From Rhodopseudomonas sp. BAL398 (GTDB taxonomy: Bacteria; Pseudomonadota; Alphaproteobacteria; Rhizobiales; Xanthobacteraceae), in the NCBI RefSeq assembly GCF_033001325.1, contig NZ_CP133111.1, forward strand, positions 682,001-746,000: a DNA stretch of 64,000 bases. The letters are read 5' to 3'. Every line of letters starts with the position of its first letter. Within the stretch, counting starts at the first letter, position 1. This document shows, one piece after another, positions 60,510-64,000 of the stretch. The notes beneath the pieces were generated by a model. The model saw only the letters and a program-made list of their open reading frames with translations, was not told the DNA's origin and did not search any database. A program made the position numbers and the translations under genes.

Positions 60510-61577
60510 CTATTCCGGCTTCGACCAATCCAGCATGGCCAGCGCAGCCTTTGCGTCCACACCCGCATCCTTTGCGGCTGCCAGCCCGGCAATGAGCATC
60601 TGGAATGAACGCGACGCCGCGCCAGTGTCGAAAGCCTGCGTGCCGGTCATCACGTCAATGGCGACCGCGCCGCCAAGCTTCTCGGTAGCTTCCTCAGCGA
60701 TCAGGTTGGCGAGCGGCTGGAGTGACCATTGCGCAAGGTGCTGTTGCGCCTGCTTGACCAACTGGCCCGTGGTCGCGGCGCTGAACAAGGACGGCAGCAC
60801 GCCGTAAGCCATGGCCACCGATTCCCGCGCCGCGGCGAGCGCCTCAATCGCCAAGGACCTTTCGAGGTCCGGCGAGACCGAATTGCTTTTCCAATCGACC
60901 TGCGGCGCCGGACCGCCCGCTGCGCTGACGCTGACGCTTTCCCGCAGCAACACGCGGCCACGCTGACCGCGGAACGACCGCCCCATGGCGGCGTTGTCCA
61001 CTTCCGGGTTTTCCGGCATCGGGACAATCTGGCTCCCTAGCGGGGCATTTTCGTAAACCTCGCCGAGCGCCGTTTCGAGCGAGTGCATCATCCCGGCCGA
61101 CAAGCTGGCGGTGCGCAGCGGCGACACGCCGAGCCAAGGTGCCGCGGGGTCGGCATTGATGACGACGTGCAACACCTCGCCAGCCAGCGCCGTTTCGGTA
61201 CGGCCGCCGCCAGCCTCGGGGATGGAAAGCCGATACGCGACCGGCTTGGAGTTGCGCGTGCGAACGTCCCAATCAGACGCCGGCACGAGAGTATCGCCGT
61301 CGATCAGCGCAACGAATTCGCCGCGAACCGCCAGCGCGCGCCCGATCATCGCCATCGTGCGGCGATCGAGCATGTCGGTTCCGGACACTTCGCCGATGGC
61401 CAGTCCGTTTTGCCAGAGCGACACGCAACTGGACACGGTGCCGGTCAGATCGCCAAGGCCGGTACGCCCGCTGATGTAGGACTCGCGGAAACGCATCACC
61501 TCACTGGTGAACCCGGAGCCGGCCGATCGCTTTTCCACGGTCGGTGCCGAGCGGCGAAACAAGTCGAGAATGCCCAT
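60510..61577 (-). CDS. phage portal protein (HK97-type)
   Basis: 355 residues from the ATG at 61577, preceded by GGAAGG. Forms the dodecameric channel of the capsid vertex. Key parts: EVYENAPLGSQIVPMPENPE, AMAYGVLPSLFSAATTGQLV KQAQQHLAQWSLQPLANLI. It is somewhat shorter than many portals (380-430), but the core is complete. Next to a connector-like gene (3-bp spacing) and part of a compact morphogenesis cassette. Confidence 0.88.
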   Translation of the reverse strand: MGILDLFRRSAPTVEKRSAGSGFTSEVMRFRESYISGRTGLGDLTGTVSSCVSLWQNGLAIGEVSGTDMLDRRTMAMIGRALAVRGEFVALIDGDTLVPASDWDVRTRNSKPVAYRLSIPEAGGGRTETALAGEVLHVVINADPAAPWLGVSPLRTASLSAGMMHSLETALGEVYENAPLGSQIVPMPENPEVDNAAMGRSFRGQRGRVLLRESVSVSAAGGPAPQVDWKSNSVSPDLERSLAIEALAAARESVAMAYGVLPSLFSAATTGQLVKQAQQHLAQWSLQPLANLIAEEATEKLGGAVAIDVMTGTQAFDTGAASRSFQMLIAGLAAAKDAGVDAKAALAMLDWSKPE

Positions 61578-61579
61578 TG

Positions 61580-62116
61580 TCAAACCTTCCGGTATGGGCG
61601 CAGCAGATCAGCCGCGCCGGAATTGATCATCGCGTTAGCCAGCCAGGTGGCGCTACGCGAATGCGAAATGGAGATTGAACCGGCGTCGATTGACTCGGAC
61701 GTTGCGCCAGGTTTGCCAGGCTTCGCGGCCATGTATTCGCAGAGCCGGCGATACGCCTCGCTGACGGTGGCAGGCACCTCGCCGGGTCCGACCGTGCCGG
61801 TGAAGCGGAACGGACCAGTTGCGGACAGCCAATAGCCGCCAAGCGGTGAAGCGTTCGGGGTGCAAACCTCCCATTCGTCAGCCCTGGTCCAGACTTCCAC
61901 CGTGTCGATCGTGGCGGGTGCCAGCGGTGGCGACCATTCGCCAGGGCCTTCAACGATCCACTCAACGTCGCGCTCTGCCCAGCGATGGGCAACGTAGCTT
62001 TCGATCCGTTCCCAGATGACCGCCGCGGGGATTGCCGCGGCAGCAGTCGACAGACCATCCGGCGCGTCGGGATACGTCACCGGTTCGGATTCAGTCTGTT
62101 TGATCACTACAGCCAT
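61580..62116 (-). CDS. phage head-tail connector/adaptor-like protein
   Basis: 178 residues. Helical N-terminus (AAAAIPAAVIWERIESYVAH RWAERDVEWIVEG) followed by a compact beta region, a size and layout seen for phage head-tail adaptors. No decisive motif was found, so the call rests mainly on its position between the protease and portal genes. Confidence 0.55.
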   Translation of the reverse strand: MAVVIKQTESEPVTYPDAPDGLSTAAAAIPAAVIWERIESYVAHRWAERDVEWIVEGPGEWSPPLAPATIDTVEVWTRADEWEVCTPNASPLGGYWLSATGPFRFTGTVGPGEVPATVSEAYRRLCEYMAAKPGKPGATSESIDAGSISISHSRSATWLANAMINSGAADLLRPYRKV

Positions 62117-62119
62117 CGA

Positions 62120-62809
62120 TTATCTCCAGCGCAGCGCGGCGGGCATCGCGCGCGTGATTGTGAGCGGCGGCGGCACAAGGATGCCGGCCGCGTTCATTGT
62201 CCAGCCAGCCGCGATTTTTTCCTCGTCCGTCATGTCTTCCGGATCGATCACGACTGAGGCTTCTTTGTAAGCCGGCCGAGTCACCACGCTCAGCTCAAAC
62301 AAGATCGCGGCAAAGATCGTGCGAATGACGGCGTTGTGCATGCCGCGCGCCGGGTCATGACCTTCATCGGTGAACACTTCCGGCTTGGCCACGGCGCGGG
62401 GCGGAGGCAATCTAAATCCGGGACTCAAGCCGACCGAAAGACCGGAATCGATCTGCTTCAGAATGTCGGCGCCGTAGGACGTATCCGCAATTTGCGGCGT
62501 GATCTCCGCGTCGAAAATCAACGCTTCGGCGGTGTCGTCAAAGATCAGCGTGCCAGTTTTCTTGCTGGCCAGCGGCATATCAAAGCTGTGTCCAACTAAC
62601 AGATTTTGATCCATCGCAGCGTCATTGATCGAATACGAAAACGCGCCGGGCGCGAATTCCTCTTTCTGCGGACGGCCACCCTTGCGACCGCCATCGCTCA
62701 GCACGGCGCGTTTGCGATATGGAAAGCGACCACGGAGCTTGCGCCCCCCGCCACGACGGCGAGAGGCGCGAACTTCGATTTCGCCAAGTAGTGTGGCGAA
62801 TTCATTCAT
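62120..62809 (-). CDS. HK97-family prohead protease
   Basis: 229-residue serine protease that matures the capsid. The catalytic histidine is in LLVGHSFDMPLA and the serine in DSGLSVGLSPGFRLP, with EEFAPGAFSYSI preceding, the usual U35-type pattern. The start lies 1 bp from the capsid stop. A C-terminal extension with proline-rich sequence (PPPLTITRAMPAALRW) is unusual. Confidence 0.85.
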   Translation of the reverse strand: MNEFATLLGEIEVRASRRRGGGRKLRGRFPYRKRAVLSDGGRKGGRPQKEEFAPGAFSYSINDAAMDQNLLVGHSFDMPLASKKTGTLIFDDTAEALIFDAEITPQIADTSYGADILKQIDSGLSVGLSPGFRLPPPRAVAKPEVFTDEGHDPARGMHNAVIRTIFAAILFELSVVTRPAYKEASVVIDPEDMTDEEKIAAGWTMNAAGILVPPPLTITRAMPAALRWR

Positions 62810-62810
62810 G

Positions 62811-64000
62811 TTACTGAATCCCGGTCAGGATTTGCAGTTGCTGGGAACGGCTGGCGGTGACATCCATCGTCGCCAGCGCGGTCAGACGAAGACCGCCCGA
62901 AGCCGCGTCGCTGTAAACGTCGCGGATCAGATCGATGGCGCCCCAGGTGCCAACGAAGATCGGCGCAACGCCGCCGACGGTGGTGGTCAGCAGCGCCTTC
63001 GATGCGAGCGGCGAACCAGCCGGCGCGGCGAGCGCGTTGGACGACATCACGACGCCCGGAATGTTCTTGATCAGTCGGTCCCACTCCGAAACAGCGGTGT
63101 TCGTGATCAGGTCATCGTCCATCGCGTCCCAGATTTCCGGACGCAACAGCAGGTTGACGTCGGCGGGCGAATTGGCCGCATTCGCCAGCATGAATCGCTT
63201 GACCGCGCCGCGGAAAGCAGCCCACGAAGCCGCCGCGGAAACCGCAGTGCTCGTGATGCCGTAGGACCCAACCAAGAGGCCGGAGGGCTGGCCATCGGCA
63301 CCAGTTCCGAGAAACACGGCCTTGTCCATGCCTTCGGCGAGACAGCCGTTCATGTCACGGCGCACGGCCTGCTCCAGCGCGTCGCCGGACTGCTTGAGCG
63401 CCTTGCGCGTCACCTTCATCTGGATGCCGAACGTGTAGTCCGGGACCAGCGAGCGGTTGGCGGTGCTGTACACGGTAGGGCCTGCAACGCTGCCAGTTTC
63501 CGACGCGGCCCAACCACCGGCAACAGCCGACGACGTAATCGGGTAATCGTTGGTCCCTTGGGCAATCGAGATGAACTGCGCACCCATCTTGCTGGCGACG
63601 GAGCCGGCGAAAATGCGATCGATGATCGGCGCGGTGCTGACCGGCGACGGCGTGCCGGACGCGACGGTTTCACCGCTGCGGATTTCCAGCGCAGCATAGG
63701 GAATCGGGACGCCACGATACCCACCTTGGCTGCGCAGTTCTTCGATGACTTCTGCGGTGGCGCCGTCGATCTTCGCGCCTTCATCAAGGTGCAACGCGAC
63801 CTGACGGAGTTCGAAACGATCGACCAGCGAGGCGAAATCGCGATCGGAGCGAGTCTCAAGTTCGCCCTTGGCTTCGCGACGCTCGGTGTCTTCGACGATC
63901 AGCGAGGCGCGGTACTTCGCCTCGTTGCCCTGATACTCGCTGTCGAGTGTGGAAAGCGAGCGGGTTTCATCCTCGCTCAGGTTGTCTTTGCCGACCAGTG
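62811..64000 (-). CDS. HK97-fold phage major capsid protein, 5' end beyond window
   Basis: The frame is open from the right edge to the TAA at 62811-62813, with at least 396 residues visible. N-terminal charged scaffold-like region (EDTERREAKGELETRS) precedes the mature capsid (TPSPVSTAPIIDRIFAGSVA SKMGAQFISIAQGTNDYPIT, VTRKALKQSGDALEQAVRRD MNGCLAEGMDKAVFLGTGAD). The segment LLRPEIWDAMDDDLITNTA is typical of Phage_capsid proteins. The scaffold-like N-terminus matches HK97 gp5 delta domain. Confidence 0.9.
   Translation of the reverse strand, partial: LVGKDNLSEDETRSLSTLDSEYQGNEAKYRASLIVEDTERREAKGELETRSDRDFASLVDRFELRQVALHLDEGAKIDGATAEVIEELRSQGGYRGVPIPYAALEIRSGETVASGTPSPVSTAPIIDRIFAGSVASKMGAQFISIAQGTNDYPITSSAVAGGWAASETGSVAGPTVYSTANRSLVPDYTFGIQMKVTRKALKQSGDALEQAVRRDMNGCLAEGMDKAVFLGTGADGQPSGLLVGSYGITSTAVSAAASWAAFRGAVKRFMLANAANSPADVNLLLRPEIWDAMDDDLITNTAVSEWDRLIKNIPGVVMSSNALAAPAGSPLASKALLTTTVGGVAPIFVGTWGAIDLIRDVYSDAASGGLRLTALATMDVTASRSQQLQILTGIQ

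Noticed and set aside
1-64000. CRISPR arrays, tRNA and rRNA genes
   Set aside because: No regular short direct repeats with unique spacers were seen. No tRNA cloverleaf or rRNA sequence was recognised by eye; a dedicated scan with tRNA and Rfam models would be needed for certainty.

Overview
The window is high-GC DNA from an alphaproteobacterium, most likely a Rhodopseudomonas- or Bradyrhizobium-like member of the Nitrobacteraceae. This is inferred from the rplO-secY-adk-rpsM-rpsK-rpoA-rplQ order, the short-LID adenylate kinase, an ATP12 homologue, and the dense intergenic repeats of the CATTCCGGGG...CCCGGAAT, CATTGCGAG...CTCGCAATG and GTGGGCAAAGCG types. No tRNA, rRNA or CRISPR array was seen.

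Layout. 1-5750: distal end of the large ribosomal-protein operon, closed by a strong intrinsic terminator behind rplQ. 5.8-14.0 kb: housekeeping and stress genes (SDR, MDR oxidoreductase, Deg protease, RarA, hybrid-cluster protein, YjbQ). 14.2-17.5 kb: two regulator/target pairs, a divergent bdcR-bdcA pair and a TetR gene followed by an EamA transporter, each with palindromic operator candidates. 17.7-21.3 kb: repeat-rich accessory stretch with an FkbM-type methyltransferase, small secreted proteins (one with six cysteines) and a gene-poor 550-bp segment that has a near-consensus promoter and nested inverted repeats. 21.3-29.9 kb: RluA-type pseudouridine synthase with a long charged extension, ATP12, a FliK-like/FlhB-like pair, an OXA-like protein and a propionyl-CoA-carboxylase-type beta subunit. 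29.9-32.9 kb: a mobile island with a tandem-HTH/GIY-YIG protein, an IS110-family insertion sequence and a higBA toxin-antitoxin operon. 32.9-38.0 kb: GDPD, SDR, a DUF1295 membrane protein and small envelope proteins. 38.3-47.6 kb: a catabolic block with a fused indolepyruvate:ferredoxin oxidoreductase, SCP2-type thiolase, its DUF35 partner, MaoC hydratase, SDR, a DapA-family lyase and a NUDIX hydrolase. 47.6-59.7 kb: envelope stress and efflux functions (LTXXQ-like protein, sensor kinase/response regulator, DUF2147, SH3 protein, cytochrome b561, an AcrAB-type RND pump, and a TetR-membrane protein operon). 59.9-64.0 kb: phage-derived structural genes on the minus strand, running off the right edge.

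How the genes fit together. The 42-46.7 kb genes all run the same way and supply the hydratase, dehydrogenase and thiolase steps of a beta-oxidation-like route; the substrate is not evident. The kinase/regulator pair and the RND pump lie close together, but whether they are linked is inference. The most interesting stretches are the tandem-HTH/GIY-YIG protein beside an IS110 element and higBA; the compact capsid-protease-adaptor-portal cassette, whose order is the reverse of the usual phage order; and the promoter-led structured region at 20.8-21.3 kb.
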